Shown here piece by piece: positions 51,983-61,500 of a DNA stretch of 64,000 nucleotides. The DNA is taken from the NCBI GenBank assembly GCA_014360495.1, contig JACIXR010000002.1:124001-188000 (forward strand). The letters are read 5' to 3'. Positions within the stretch are counted from its first letter, which is position 1. Every line of letters starts with the position of its first letter. A model generated the notes under the pieces. It was not told the origin of the DNA. It did not search any database and was given only the letters and a program-made list of their open reading frames with translations. Both the position numbers and the translations under genes were made by a program. This DNA is from a bacterium. GTDB lineage: Bacteria; Armatimonadota; JACIXR01.

Positions 51983-52636
51983 TCAGCCTTTCAAGCTTTC
52001 TCTAAGCTCAATAAGAGCCTTTAAGGGATCTTCACTTTGAAAAATATAGGAACCGACAACCAAAATAGAAGCCCCGGCATCCCTTGCTTGCTTGGCTGTT
52101 ATATTATTTATCCCCCCATCAACCGCTATCTTCGTTGCATATCCTCCTTCGGAGATAATCCTTTTAGCCTTAGCAACCTTATTCAATGTGAAGGGCAAAA
52201 GCTCTTGCCCACCATAGCCGGGATTGACGGTCATTATGAGAAGAAGATCTATCATATCCCATAGTTCCTCCAAAGAGGAAAGGGGAGTTGCGGGATTGAG
52301 AGCAACTCCAGCCTTCAGCTCCTTTTCCTTTATTTTTTCCAATGCCCTATGAAGATGTGGTGTGGATTCAAGGTGGATATAAATCGCATCTGCTCCTGCC
52401 AGGGCAAATCTGTGTATATGTTTTTCCGGCTTTTCAACCATGAGATGAACATAGAAAGGGAGAGAGAAATAATTTCTCAGGGACTCCACTAAACTAGCGC
52501 CGAAGCTTATCTCGGGGACAAAGTGTCCATCCATTATATCAAAATGGAGGGAATCTATCCCCGTTTTTATTCCCTCTATTTCCCCACGCAAATCACCCTG
52601 GTCCGCAGATAAAATTGAGGCGGAGAGCTCTATCAT
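51983..52636 (-). CDS. rpe: Ribulose-phosphate 3-epimerase
   Basis: A 217-aa TIM barrel of the pentose phosphate pathway. Motifs: SILSADQGDLRGEIE, LHFDIMDGHFVPEISFG, PFYVHLMVEKPEKH, and MTVNPGYGGQELLPF, and the C-terminal VDGGINNITAKQARDAGASI. The ATG is in a 4-base overlap with the kinase-like gene stop. rpe next to a PASTA kinase is also seen in Firmicutes operons. Confidence 0.96.
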   Translation of the reverse strand: MIELSASILSADQGDLRGEIEGIKTGIDSLHFDIMDGHFVPEISFGASLVESLRNYFSLPFYVHLMVEKPEKHIHRFALAGADAIYIHLESTPHLHRALEKIKEKELKAGVALNPATPLSSLEELWDMIDLLLIMTVNPGYGGQELLPFTLNKVAKAKRIISEGGYATKIAVDGGINNITAKQARDAGASILVVGSYIFQSEDPLKALIELRESLKG

Positions 52637-54285
52637 TTTAATACTTCTTCCTTGACCAGATTCTCATCTATATACACTCTTATCGTTACTTCCGTCCCTA
52701 CACCTTCCACTTGCTGGTCTATTAAATCGCCAGGCTTATGGACATTATCATAAACGGTATGAATTCCCTCTGCGTCTTCAACTTCAATCGTTATCTTGTG
52801 GCTTTCCGCTTTATCAGGAACAACAAAACGCACTGTAGCGCTCTTTTTCTCTCCCTCAGAAGGAACCTGCGACACAGATGGTGGAGTAGCTTCTACGGGA
52901 GGACCTAAGCTAACCTTTAAGTAAACAGCTGTGCCTTTAGCTACCCTGCTATTGGGAGCAGGAGATTGCGAGATTACCTGTCCGAAAGGTATATATCTAT
53001 CTGCTACATAGCTCACATCCCCCACCGCTAAGCCCAAATCGCTCAACAGCTTCCTAGCCCTCTCCTCATCAAGGGAGCGTAAATCGGGAATAACGACATA
53101 AGGAGCACCCGTGCTGACGATTATATCAATCCTTCTTCCCTTCCTAACCAAACTCCCTGCGGGAGGTTGAGTGGAAATTATATATCCTGCCGGTATTTCC
53201 TCGTTTTCCCTCTCCAATATATCACCCAATTTCAAACCATTCTGCAAGAGAAGCGTTCTTGCTTCCTCTAAACCTTTCCTTGATAGGTCTGGAACAACCA
53301 CCTCTTGCGGGATTCCTAAACCGAGGAAGGCGTATAAGAAAAGAAAAATTAGCGCCAAACCTATCAAACTCCAGATTATTAAGACAGCGCTCCTTATGAA
53401 AGGTGTTTCCCTCTCTACCTCTATCTTCGGTCGTCCTATCCTTCCCTCTTCATCCATAGGAGACCAATTCAAGGAATAGCCATAACGAAGTGCCTCCCTA
53501 ATTTCCTTTAAATCTCCCAACATTTGGTCTATGGTTGAATATCTTTTATCCAAATCCTTCTGGAGCGCCTTTAAAACGACACCTTCAAGTGCTCTGGGGA
53601 TGCCAGGATTCAGTTTTTTCGGGGATGGGGCAGGTTCGTTGTTTTGCTTTACCACTATAGCCAATGGGTCTGGCCCCTCAAATGGAGGGGAACCTGTGAG
53701 GGCTTCAAAGAGTATCGCACCAAGGGAATAGATATCAGTTTGAGGAGAAGGAGGAGAACCGCCCGCTATCTCGGGAGCTGTATAGGGAGCTCTAAGCATA
53801 AGCGAGGCGAAGTCTCCCTTCTTTATTTGCTCTTGAAAGGGTATGAAAATGCCTGCGTTTAAAACCTTTACATGCGCTTCCGGGGTTACCACCACATTAC
53901 CCGGGTGCAAGTCTCCGTGAGCCAGCCCCGACTTATGCAGAGCAGAAAGAGCTTCTCCTATAGCAATTGCGGTATCAACAGCCACAGAAGGGTTAAATGG
54001 GGCGAGAAGCTTAAAGCGCTCCTTTAGTGACATTCCTCTTGCTTCCTCGTAAATGAGGAAAATCTTGTCATCTTCCTGGTGGATATCTATGAGGGCAAGA
54101 AGGTTTGGTTGGGTTATTCTTTTCAATTTCTCTCCGATTTCAAGGAGAGCTTCCTTCGTTTTTTCCTCCAGAGGAGGCTTGAAGACTATTAAATAATATT
54201 TCTTTCCCTCTTTTTTGATTTCGTAGGTGCTTGTCAGGGAATCCTCGCTAAGCTTCTGAAAGAGCTCAAAACCTCCCTCTATCAT
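52633..54285 (-). CDS. PASTA-domain Ser/Thr kinase-like protein, probable pseudokinase
   Basis: 550 aa. Cytosolic kinase-fold region (1-265), one membrane helix (298-323), two extracytoplasmic PASTA domains (about 328-396 and 397-467, starting VVVPDLSRKG and YVVIPDLRSLD) and a C-terminal beta domain. The catalytic HGDLHPGN (123-130) and APE (TAPEIAGG) are present, but the glycine loop is lost (QKLSEDSLTS) and DFG is replaced by NAG (143-145). It may bind rather than phosphorylate. PASTA domains normally bind peptidoglycan fragments or lipid II. Confidence 0.87.
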   Translation of the reverse strand: MIEGGFELFQKLSEDSLTSTYEIKKEGKKYYLIVFKPPLEEKTKEALLEIGEKLKRITQPNLLALIDIHQEDDKIFLIYEEARGMSLKERFKLLAPFNPSVAVDTAIAIGEALSALHKSGLAHGDLHPGNVVVTPEAHVKVLNAGIFIPFQEQIKKGDFASLMLRAPYTAPEIAGGSPPSPQTDIYSLGAILFEALTGSPPFEGPDPLAIVVKQNNEPAPSPKKLNPGIPRALEGVVLKALQKDLDKRYSTIDQMLGDLKEIREALRYGYSLNWSPMDEEGRIGRPKIEVERETPFIRSAVLIIWSLIGLALIFLFLYAFLGLGIPQEVVVPDLSRKGLEEARTLLLQNGLKLGDILERENEEIPAGYIISTQPPAGSLVRKGRRIDIIVSTGAPYVVIPDLRSLDEERARKLLSDLGLAVGDVSYVADRYIPFGQVISQSPAPNSRVAKGTAVYLKVSLGPPVEATPPSVSQVPSEGEKKSATVRFVVPDKAESHKITIEVEDAEGIHTVYDNVHKPGDLIDQQVEGVGTEVTIRVYIDENLVKEEVLK

Positions 54286-54305
54286 CTTCTCCTATGGGTT
54301 TAATT

Positions 54306-55601
54306 TTAAAGTCTGTATATCTTTGCACGGCAGTTCTTCACTCCCCTGAAAGCGTTCCGGGTGTCCAGTATGCAAGCGCAATTATCCGCTATCCATTGAT
54401 AGTCAAAAGAAGAGTGGTCAGTGGTCAAGACGACGACATCCGCCCAGGCTAAAGTTTCCTCGTTTAAATCCTTACGAATGTAATCACGCTCGGGAATCTT
54501 GGTGATATAAGGGTCAGAATAGGCCAAATTCGCCTTCTTCTCCACTAAAAGGTCCATCAATTTTACCGCAGGGGATTCCCTTAAATCCGCGATATCCTTC
54601 TTGTAGGTAACTCCAAGTATAAGGATATTTGAACCATTTAAATGCTTTCCCTCTTCGTTGAGGACATCTATCAGGATTTCCAATATCTTGCTTGGCATTC
54701 CCATATTTATGGAATCGGCTACTTCCAAAAGTAGCTCATTGTGGTCTATCCCCTTGAGGTGCCATCTTAGATAATGGGGGTCAACTGGAATGCAGTGTCC
54801 CCCCACTCCCGGACCGGGATAGAAGGCCTGGAAGCCAAATCCTTTACTTTTCGCTCCCTCTATAACCTCCCAGATATCTATCCCCAATTTCCTGCAGACA
54901 ATAGCCATCTCATTTGCAAAGGCTATATTGATGTATCTATAGGCATTTTCGTAAAGCTTTATCATCTCAGCGGTCTTCGCGTTTGATACAGGTATGACTT
55001 TATTAATTATCTGGCTATATAGCAGGTATCCCATCTCGGTGCATTTGGGCGTAACCCCACCCACTATTTTGGGAATTTTTCTCAATGTATGCTCTTTGTC
55101 CCCGGGATTTATCCTTTCAGGGGAAAAAACGAGGAAAAAATCCTTCCCTACCTTAAGATTAGCTTTACTAAGCCGTGGCAATAAAATGTCTTCGGTCGAG
55201 CCGGGATAAGTAGTGCTTTCAAGGGAAATCAACATTGGGGAATGGATATGCTTTGCAACCGAATCCGCCGCTTTTTCTATATATGAAAGGTCTGGGTCCT
55301 TATGTCGTTTAACGGGCGTGGGAACAGTAATTATGGCTGCATCAGCCTGGGCGAGAACATCGTCGGAGGTAGTGGGATTCAAAAATCCGCTATCTAAAGC
55401 GGATTTAACCTGCTCGCTGGTTACATCTTCAATATACGATTCACCTGCTTTGAGCTTCATCACCTTTTCCTCGTCTTTATCTATGGCGAAGACCATGAAC
55501 TTCTCCTCGGCAAAAGCGATAGCAAGTGGTAAGCCAACATAACCCGCCCCGATAATCGCTACCTTTGCTTCTTTCCGTTTTATTTTCTCCTCCAAACCCA
55601 T
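54306..55601 (-). CDS. UDP-sugar 6-dehydrogenase (WbpA/Ugd family)
   Basis: About 431 aa; an NAD-dependent oxidase of nucleotide sugars for surface polysaccharides. Motifs: VAIIGAGYVGLPLAIAFAEE (Rossmann), ITVPTPVKRHKDPD, ESTTYPGSTED, and the catalytic cysteine in GPGVGGHCIPVDPHYLRW. The WbpA-like GHCIPVDP favours a UDP-N-acetyl-hexosamine over UDP-glucose. ATG 55601 has GGAGG at 11 nt; an in-frame TTG at 55619 is possible. Confidence 0.88.
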   Translation of the reverse strand: MGLEEKIKRKEAKVAIIGAGYVGLPLAIAFAEEKFMVFAIDKDEEKVMKLKAGESYIEDVTSEQVKSALDSGFLNPTTSDDVLAQADAAIITVPTPVKRHKDPDLSYIEKAADSVAKHIHSPMLISLESTTYPGSTEDILLPRLSKANLKVGKDFFLVFSPERINPGDKEHTLRKIPKIVGGVTPKCTEMGYLLYSQIINKVIPVSNAKTAEMIKLYENAYRYINIAFANEMAIVCRKLGIDIWEVIEGAKSKGFGFQAFYPGPGVGGHCIPVDPHYLRWHLKGIDHNELLLEVADSINMGMPSKILEILIDVLNEEGKHLNGSNILILGVTYKKDIADLRESPAVKLMDLLVEKKANLAYSDPYITKIPERDYIRKDLNEETLAWADVVVLTTDHSSFDYQWIADNCACILDTRNAFRGVKNCRAKIYRL

Positions 55602-55621
55602 AACCCTTGACACCTCCAAAC

Positions 55622-56218
55622 CTATTCCTCTAGAACTTTCCTTCCGTCCTCTTTTATTAATTGTCTAACCCTCTCTTTGGAAAGACCGATTTTCTCTCCT
55701 ATTTCCCTTAAAGAGTAGCCTTCAAGGAAATACATCCTCAAAATGTCCTTTGAGCGCTGAGGAATGGGAGCGTATTCTATTTTTCTTTGCAAGCTCTCTA
55801 AATCCGAGGACGGGAGCTCTTCTTCCTCAGCGGGCATATCCTCAAGCGTCATTTGTTCCTCTTCGTCTTCCTGCACAGGGAGATAACCCCTCCCTTTCAA
55901 CTGCGCTTTTTCCTTCTGAAGGAAACGCCTAATAGATTGCTTTATCCATATCGTCGCATAGGTGGAAAAACTGCCCTTTTGGGGCTTATACTTATCTATC
56001 GCCTTTATCAATCCATATACTCCCTCAAGGAAGATATCCTCATAGGTAACTGTGGGAATGGATTGGGCATAGCGGTAGTATCTCCGTGCCCATTTATGCA
56101 CGAGACCAATATTCTCCTCAACGAGGGCGTCCCTCGTTGCCTTATCTCCTTGCTGGGCAGCGAGGAATCTCTCCCTCTGTAATCTTTCCTTATTGGCTAT
56201 TTTGGCTTTCTCAGGCAT
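55622..56218 (-). CDS. Sigma-70 family RNA polymerase sigma factor
   Basis: About 198 aa with sigma region 2 (ALVEENIGLVHKWARRYYRY ... TYEDIFLEGVYGLIKAIDKY ... FSTYATIWIKQSIRRFLQKE) and region 4 (LRMYFLEGYSLREIGEKIGL, then SKERVRQLIKE). An acidic linker replaces region 3. It is larger than ECF and smaller than RpoD; the target regulon is unknown. ATG 56218 is preferred: the in-frame TTG at 56257 belongs to a -35-like TTGACT. It heads the unit running to the HDAC gene. Confidence 0.87.
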   Translation of the reverse strand: MPEKAKIANKERLQRERFLAAQQGDKATRDALVEENIGLVHKWARRYYRYAQSIPTVTYEDIFLEGVYGLIKAIDKYKPQKGSFSTYATIWIKQSIRRFLQKEKAQLKGRGYLPVQEDEEEQMTLEDMPAEEEELPSSDLESLQRKIEYAPIPQRSKDILRMYFLEGYSLREIGEKIGLSKERVRQLIKEDGRKVLEE

Positions 56219-56228
56219 ACCAAATAAA

Positions 56229-56257
56229 TTTTTAAAATTTTCCGTTGGGGTAGTCAA
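56229..56257 (-). promoter_or_regulatory. Promoter of the sigma factor gene
   Basis: TTGACT (56257-56252), a 17-bp spacer and TAAAAA (56234-56229), 10 nt before ATG 56218, with no ribosome site. Confidence 0.45.
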
Positions 56258-56270
56258 GTGATAAAATAGG

Positions 56271-57152
56271 TCAAGGCAAGGGGAGGGGCACTATGTCTGT
56301 TTCCAATCCCTTATAAAGTGGGTCTTTTATCTCTATCGTTGCCTTCTCAAAGATGGGCTTTAGGACTTTTTCCGCCCTTCCTTCCTTATTAGCTTTCTCC
56401 AGCATAACGCTTCTTCTCAGGAAATCCTTCCAACTATCCAAAGTAGCTATGCGTCGGTCCTCTACCCTGATTATAACATATGCATTTGATATCTTTATGA
56501 TATCGCTTACCTTGCCCAAGGGTAGGGTCATTGCTAAATCCGCTATCTTGGGGCTAAGCGTTCTAAGTTGCCCAAGGGAAACATATCCCATATCTCCACC
56601 TTTTTCCTTAGTAGTCGTATCCTGAGAAGAATCCTTTGCAACAGTTTCAAAGAACGCACCCGCAGCTAACTTTTCTTTAGCCTTCTTTATCTCCTCTTCG
56701 CTCACATTTACTATCCACCTTAACCTCACTCTATCCAGCATAGGCTTATATTTCTTAAAGGCTTCTTCTATCTCTTTATCGGTTACAGTGATCCCCTTCG
56801 TTATTAGATTTATCTCGGCTAGGCTCTGAATGAGTTGCTTTTTATACTCTTCTAATGTCATATTCTGCTTCTCAAGGTCTTGCATAAAGTTGGGGTTTTC
56901 CCTCTTTCTAAATTCCAATTCCTTTTCCACCTCTTCATTTGAGGGATAAACCCCCTCTTTCTTGGCAGCTTGCAAGATGAGTTTTTCCCTTATTAGATTT
57001 ACTAAAACATCCCTACCAGCTACTTTTTCCGCTTCGTTCCTCAACTCCTCTTTTGTGATCTTCTCCCCATTCACAACTGCTACAACCTTCCTCCCACAAC
57101 CTGCAAGGATAAATGCACCAAGTATCATCGCGAAAATTATCAGTCTTCTCAT
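56271..57152 (-). CDS. PpiC/SurA-like peptidyl-prolyl isomerase lipoprotein
   Basis: 293 aa. The signal ends in lipobox LAGC (Cys19). A SurA-like helical N-terminal segment (GEKITKEELRNEAEKVAGRD) and a parvulin domain follow: RWIVNVSEEEIKKAKEKLA, DTTTKEKGGDMGYVSLGQL and LGKVSDIIKISNAYVIIRVE. It should fold outer-membrane or secreted proteins. Its start overlaps the glgA stop by 4 bases. Confidence 0.88.
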   Translation of the reverse strand: MRRLIIFAMILGAFILAGCGRKVVAVVNGEKITKEELRNEAEKVAGRDVLVNLIREKLILQAAKKEGVYPSNEEVEKELEFRKRENPNFMQDLEKQNMTLEEYKKQLIQSLAEINLITKGITVTDKEIEEAFKKYKPMLDRVRLRWIVNVSEEEIKKAKEKLAAGAFFETVAKDSSQDTTTKEKGGDMGYVSLGQLRTLSPKIADLAMTLPLGKVSDIIKISNAYVIIRVEDRRIATLDSWKDFLRRSVMLEKANKEGRAEKVLKPIFEKATIEIKDPLYKGLETDIVPLPLP

Positions 57153-58576
57153 CGTTCCTCCCTCTTTCGTAGTTTTATCGCTTCTTTATAAGTCTCAACA
57201 TATTTCCTTGCTGAAGACCGCCAGGAAAAATCCATCTTCATGCAATTTTCCTGTATCTTCCGCCAGATATTTTTGTTTTTGTAAAATTTCAAAGCCCTTG
57301 AGACCGCATCTGACAACGCCTGAGGGGAATATTCTTTAAACAAAAACCCGGTTCCCTCTCCTTTCGCTGGGTCAAACTCCTTCACACTATCCGCTAATCC
57401 ACCAACTTCCCTGACCACCGGAACCGTTCCATATCTCATAGCAATCATCTGCCCCAAACCGCAGGGTTCGTAAAGAGAGGGCATTAAGAAGATGTCGCAT
57501 CCACCGTAAATTTGATGAGAAAGTTTCTCGTTGAATTCTATGAAGACCTTCATTTTCTCTTTATGTTTTTCCGCCTTTTCTTTTAACCCCTCTTCTATCT
57601 CCGTTTCCCCCATACCCAGGATTATCATTTGTAAATCCCTCTCCAGTAAGTCGTCAATCGCTGATAAAAGTATATCAAAGCCTTTCTGGGGAGCAAGGCG
57701 GGAAACCATCCCTATCATGGGCACTTCCTTTTTCGGGAGCCCAACTTCGCCTTGAAGAAAATGTTTGTTTTCGCTCTTTTTCTCTAATGAATGGGAATCG
57801 TATGGAACGAAGAGATAATCATCTTTTGCGGGATTCCAGACCTCGTAATCAATCCCGTTGAGTATACCCCTTAATCTATCCCCTCTATAGGCAAGGACTC
57901 CTTCCATCCCTGCTCCAAACTCGGGTGTTTTTATCTCCTCAGCGTAGCGAGGTGATACGGTGGTTATCAAATCGCTGTAGAGAATTCCACCCTTCATAAA
58001 AGAGAAATTTCCCCAAAATTCCAGTTTATCAAAAGTGAAAAGCTCCCAAGGCAATCCCGCTAATTGCAAGGTTTGAGGTGGGAAGTTACCCTGATAGGCT
58101 AAATTGTGGATGGTAAAGATGGTTGAGATATCCTTATAGAAGCTATCCTCCTTTAAAGTCGTCTTTAAGTAAACAGGGATTAAACCCGTCTGCCAATCGT
58201 TGCAGTGGATGACATCGGGTTTCCAATCCAATTTTTTAATTAAAGATAGAACCGCTTTGGAGAAGAAAATAAATCTCTCCGCGTCATCGGGATAGCCGTA
58301 AAGGGAATCCCTTAAATAGAGCTCATCTTGTCTGATGAAAAGCGTCTTTACCCCCTCTATTGCCTCGCCTGGCTTCTCCCCAACAGCGAGAAGTTCCCTA
58401 TCGCCTATATTTATCCTCTCCTCTCCGAGATAACCGACCTGCTTATACTTTGGAAGAGCAAGCATAACTTCAAGTCCTTCCAGAGCAAGGGTTTTAGGGA
58501 GAGCACCCGCGACATCAGCGAGTCCTCCCGTCTTAGCATAAGGGAAAGCTTCCGAAGCACAAAATAAAACACGCAT
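57149..58576 (-). CDS. glgA: Glycogen synthase (ADP-glucose type)
   Basis: A 475-aa GT5 enzyme extending alpha-1,4-glucan from ADP-glucose. Motifs: SEAFPYAKTGGLADVAGALP with KTGGL at 15-19, VIHCNDWQTGLIPVYLK, MVSRLAPQKGFDIL, and the donor-site MPSLYEPCGLGQMIAMRYGT. Length is typical. The ATG at 58576 has no Shine-Dalgarno but lies 8 nt after a -10 element. Glycogen genes glgB/C are not in the window. Confidence 0.94.
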   Translation of the reverse strand: MRVLFCASEAFPYAKTGGLADVAGALPKTLALEGLEVMLALPKYKQVGYLGEERINIGDRELLAVGEKPGEAIEGVKTLFIRQDELYLRDSLYGYPDDAERFIFFSKAVLSLIKKLDWKPDVIHCNDWQTGLIPVYLKTTLKEDSFYKDISTIFTIHNLAYQGNFPPQTLQLAGLPWELFTFDKLEFWGNFSFMKGGILYSDLITTVSPRYAEEIKTPEFGAGMEGVLAYRGDRLRGILNGIDYEVWNPAKDDYLFVPYDSHSLEKKSENKHFLQGEVGLPKKEVPMIGMVSRLAPQKGFDILLSAIDDLLERDLQMIILGMGETEIEEGLKEKAEKHKEKMKVFIEFNEKLSHQIYGGCDIFLMPSLYEPCGLGQMIAMRYGTVPVVREVGGLADSVKEFDPAKGEGTGFLFKEYSPQALSDAVSRALKFYKNKNIWRKIQENCMKMDFSWRSSARKYVETYKEAIKLRKREER

Positions 58577-58584
58577 ATCTTTTA

Positions 58585-58613
58585 ATCTTAACTTAAAAAT
58601 TCAGTCCCGTCAA
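58585..58613 (-). promoter_or_regulatory. Promoter of glgA
   Basis: TTGACG (58613-58608), a 17-bp spacer and TAAGAT (58590-58585), ending 8 nt before the glgA ATG. The remaining intergenic DNA to 58761 holds nothing else that I recognise. Confidence 0.5.
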
Positions 58614-58761
58614 TTTTGTGTATAATTCCATAACATCGAGACTTCTAAGGGGGCTTCTATAACGCTCGGCCATATACTCTTAATACAAATCCAACTTTTC
58701 AGGTCGTTTCTTGCCGCTCTAAGATTCAGCTCCCCTTGTTCAATCCCGTCCTTTCAGCGGT

Positions 58762-61326
58762 TTATTTATATATCTTCAATTCCACTATATGAACACCGAT
58801 ATTTGCGGAATTGTAAAGCATATTCACCCTAACGAATCTCGCATTAAGGGAAGGAAATTCGTAAACTTCTCCTTCTGAAGTTGCCACTTTATCGTCTTTC
58901 TTCTCACCAACCTTTACCCATTTCTCCCCATCCTCCGATACCTCTATCTCGTAATGGTAGAATCTTTGCCCATCCCAAAATGTTTTCAGCAAAATCCTTG
59001 ATATTTTCTCCACCTTTCCAAGGTCAACTAAGAGCCATTGAGGAAAAGGAGAAGCTCCCCAATAAGTGGAATCATCTCCATCAACCGCGTTTAAGGGAAA
59101 AGAATTGGGTTCATAGGATGAAGCGGAGACTTTCTTCCCCAAAGCCAGGTTCCCCTTGTCTTTCGCTTTTGCTTTTTCAATTTTCTCCCTCAATTCCCTT
59201 TCCTTTCTTTCCTCTTCCTTCTTTCTGTATTCAAGATACTCCCTTACCTTTTTCTCATAGTCCAAACTAACGTTTTTCTCCTTTTTCCAAATCAATTTTA
59301 TCCATTTCGTATCAGGTGGGACCTCTATGCTTTCCCCTTGGGGAAAGCGATAGCCAACTGGAGCGTGAATGACAATCTTTTCCGGTGGCTTCCTCCAACT
59401 TGAGCGAATCCAGAGTTCAGCGCCATCGGGTAAAATCTTCATTGAGAGGGAAACGAAACCGAAGTTTGTGGGTGCGTTTAAGAAGGAAATCCATTCTCCT
59501 TCCTTAATCCAGGCTTGAGGAAGGCATGAGAAGAGATGAAGTTCGTTATTCTCCTCCCTTACGAGCATATTTCTCAAGAGGTCCAAGAACTTCCCAGCAA
59601 AACATCCGTGAGGCGTGAGATTTCCGCCGAAATCCCTGGAACTCGCTGAACACATCTCAAAACCCGCGTTGGTTGAGGTCGTGTGAAGGAGAAGGGAATA
59701 AAAGGCATCCAAGACCTTTTCCTTTTCCCCCCTTATAAGCTCGGTCTGGGGAATATCTATCCCTATATAGCCATGGAGGTTATCTCTATTAGCATAAGTC
59801 ATCAAGCCCTCGTTGAAATTCTGTTCCCTTACTTTCTTAATTGTTGCGGTCACTTTGGGGTCCCAGGGTGAAAGAACCCTGCAGGGATATACGGATTTCA
59901 AATTTCCCCAATCAAAACCTCTGCCTTCCAAGGAAGGCGGGATATACCCGTTTGTCGTTTTCGTTGCTTGCTCTAAATTCTCTAAGATGCTCTTCTTATA
60001 ATCCTCCGCCTCCCTGGCGAAAAGTTCTGCATCTTCGTTTTCTCCAAGTTCCCTCGCCATATTTATCGCTTCTAAAACTCCCTGATAAGCCCAGAAATCG
60101 TTTCCGATGATATGCCCATAGACGTTTTCGTTATCGTGGGGATGGGTAGCGGGGAGAAGTCCCCTTCCCAACCCTCCCTGTTTCTTTGTTTCCTCCCGAG
60201 TTTGAATCAGCCAATTCATCGCTTTTCTCACCGCGGGATAAACCTTCCTGGCGAAGATTTTATCTCCCGTTAGGCGAAAATGCTGACCGAATGTCCAAAG
60301 CGCCTGTCCCCAACCGTCAAGCTGCCCCTCTTGGGAAATAAACAACCCATCCGGTCGTTGATATTTAAGAAAGTAAATAGCAGACCTCTCTGCCTCAAAA
60401 GGAAATCCCCACGCATCGAGAGCTCTCACTTCAAAAGCTCCATCTCTCAACCAAAATGCATCGTATTGGAATTTGTTCACTTTCTGAATATAATCTTCGC
60501 CACTCTTCTCCCTCGCTATGAAGAGATAGACGAGATTCGCCCGATAAGTATCCACCACTTTCTTCTCTGGAACCTCAAGCCAAGCCCCTTTCCTTAACAG
60601 ATTCTCCCAAAAAGCCACCACCCTTTTCCTTGCCTTATCAATTTCAATCTTGAAATCGTCAAGTCTTTCGGGTGGAGCGGGGAAAAGAAGCATCTCAAAA
60701 TTGAACCTTTTCTCTTTTTGGGGTGGGAGCTTGATGATGTAGCCAAGAAGGAGGGCGAAATCGCTTTCCCTTTTGGCTTCCATCCTTTTCACTATATCTG
60801 CGGGAGGCAAAATGCAGAGGAGCTTCCCGTCACGGAAGACGAGTCCATCTTTATATTCGTATTGGAAATTTGGCGAGAAATCTATTTTGGGTATCCTATG
60901 CCCCACTCCCGAGAATCTTATCCCAATCCAGAAAATATCCGATTTTTCCTTTTCTCCTGTGTTCTTTATCCTCAAATCAACGAACGCAACGGGGTTATCC
61001 TCCTCGATAAAAGGGTTATCAGCAAAGAATTCAAACGAGAGTGAGAAATCTCCCTTCAAGAGCGAATACTGAACGATGGGAAGCCAACCCTTATAAAGGG
61101 TCTTGACCCTTTTCTCAAGCGGTTCCATTTTCTCTCCCCAGAGGAAAGCCATCTCGGCGCGCCCGGAGAAAAGATAGCCCTCTGGGGTTATCTCAAATGC
61201 AGCTTTGCAGTCCTTCGTCCCCACAACGGTAGTGGGGAAGGCGAAATAATCAAACGGTTCATTTAGCCCTTGAGAAAGGGCGATGATAGCAAGGAATGAT
61301 AGGAGAAAGAACTTTAAGTTTCTCAT
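58762..61326 (-). CDS. Secreted (alpha/alpha)6 glycoside hydrolase with CBM32-like domain
   Basis: 854 aa with a signal peptide (about 1-19). Residues 20-250 form a beta-sandwich. A six-hairpin catalytic domain runs about 255-620: VNKFQYDAFWLRDGAFEVRA, QLDGWGQALWTFGQHFRLTG, and DWGNLKSVYP. A charged coiled segment (about 690-720) links to a C-terminal F5/8-type C domain (NLALGKKVSASSYEPNSFPL ... LLVDLGKVEKISRI ... RFVRVNMLYN), expected to bind sugars. Trehalase/GH15/GH78-like folds fit; substrate unknown. It is monocistronic. Confidence 0.75.
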   Translation of the reverse strand: MRNLKFFLLSFLAIIALSQGLNEPFDYFAFPTTVVGTKDCKAAFEITPEGYLFSGRAEMAFLWGEKMEPLEKRVKTLYKGWLPIVQYSLLKGDFSLSFEFFADNPFIEEDNPVAFVDLRIKNTGEKEKSDIFWIGIRFSGVGHRIPKIDFSPNFQYEYKDGLVFRDGKLLCILPPADIVKRMEAKRESDFALLLGYIIKLPPQKEKRFNFEMLLFPAPPERLDDFKIEIDKARKRVVAFWENLLRKGAWLEVPEKKVVDTYRANLVYLFIAREKSGEDYIQKVNKFQYDAFWLRDGAFEVRALDAWGFPFEAERSAIYFLKYQRPDGLFISQEGQLDGWGQALWTFGQHFRLTGDKIFARKVYPAVRKAMNWLIQTREETKKQGGLGRGLLPATHPHDNENVYGHIIGNDFWAYQGVLEAINMARELGENEDAELFAREAEDYKKSILENLEQATKTTNGYIPPSLEGRGFDWGNLKSVYPCRVLSPWDPKVTATIKKVREQNFNEGLMTYANRDNLHGYIGIDIPQTELIRGEKEKVLDAFYSLLLHTTSTNAGFEMCSASSRDFGGNLTPHGCFAGKFLDLLRNMLVREENNELHLFSCLPQAWIKEGEWISFLNAPTNFGFVSLSMKILPDGAELWIRSSWRKPPEKIVIHAPVGYRFPQGESIEVPPDTKWIKLIWKKEKNVSLDYEKKVREYLEYRKKEEERKERELREKIEKAKAKDKGNLALGKKVSASSYEPNSFPLNAVDGDDSTYWGASPFPQWLLVDLGKVEKISRILLKTFWDGQRFYHYEIEVSEDGEKWVKVGEKKDDKVATSEGEVYEFPSLNARFVRVNMLYNSANIGVHIVELKIYK

Positions 61327-61347
61327 AAATCATCACACTCCGATTTT

Positions 61348-61375
61348 ATTATAAAAAAACAACGGAAAATTTGAA
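61348..61375 (-). promoter_or_regulatory. Possible promoter of the six-hairpin glycosidase gene
   Basis: TTCAAA (61375-61370), 16 bp, TATAAT (61353-61348), 21 nt before ATG 61326, with GGAGTG between. The -35 is weak. Confidence 0.35.
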
Positions 61376-61500
61376 GAAAAATTTCTCGTATAACTTGTAT
61401 ATGACGATGAACCACCCCTAATTCCTTCTCGCCTTTACTCTGTTATCCCAAGGGGCTAATCATTTTGTAATTTTCTGTTTTTTAAATAGGAGATAGGCAC

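Noticed and set aside
56219-56257. TTG 56257 as the sigma-factor start
   Set aside because: That TTG is part of a TTGACT -35-like element and has no ribosome site; ATG 56218 fits the -10 spacing.
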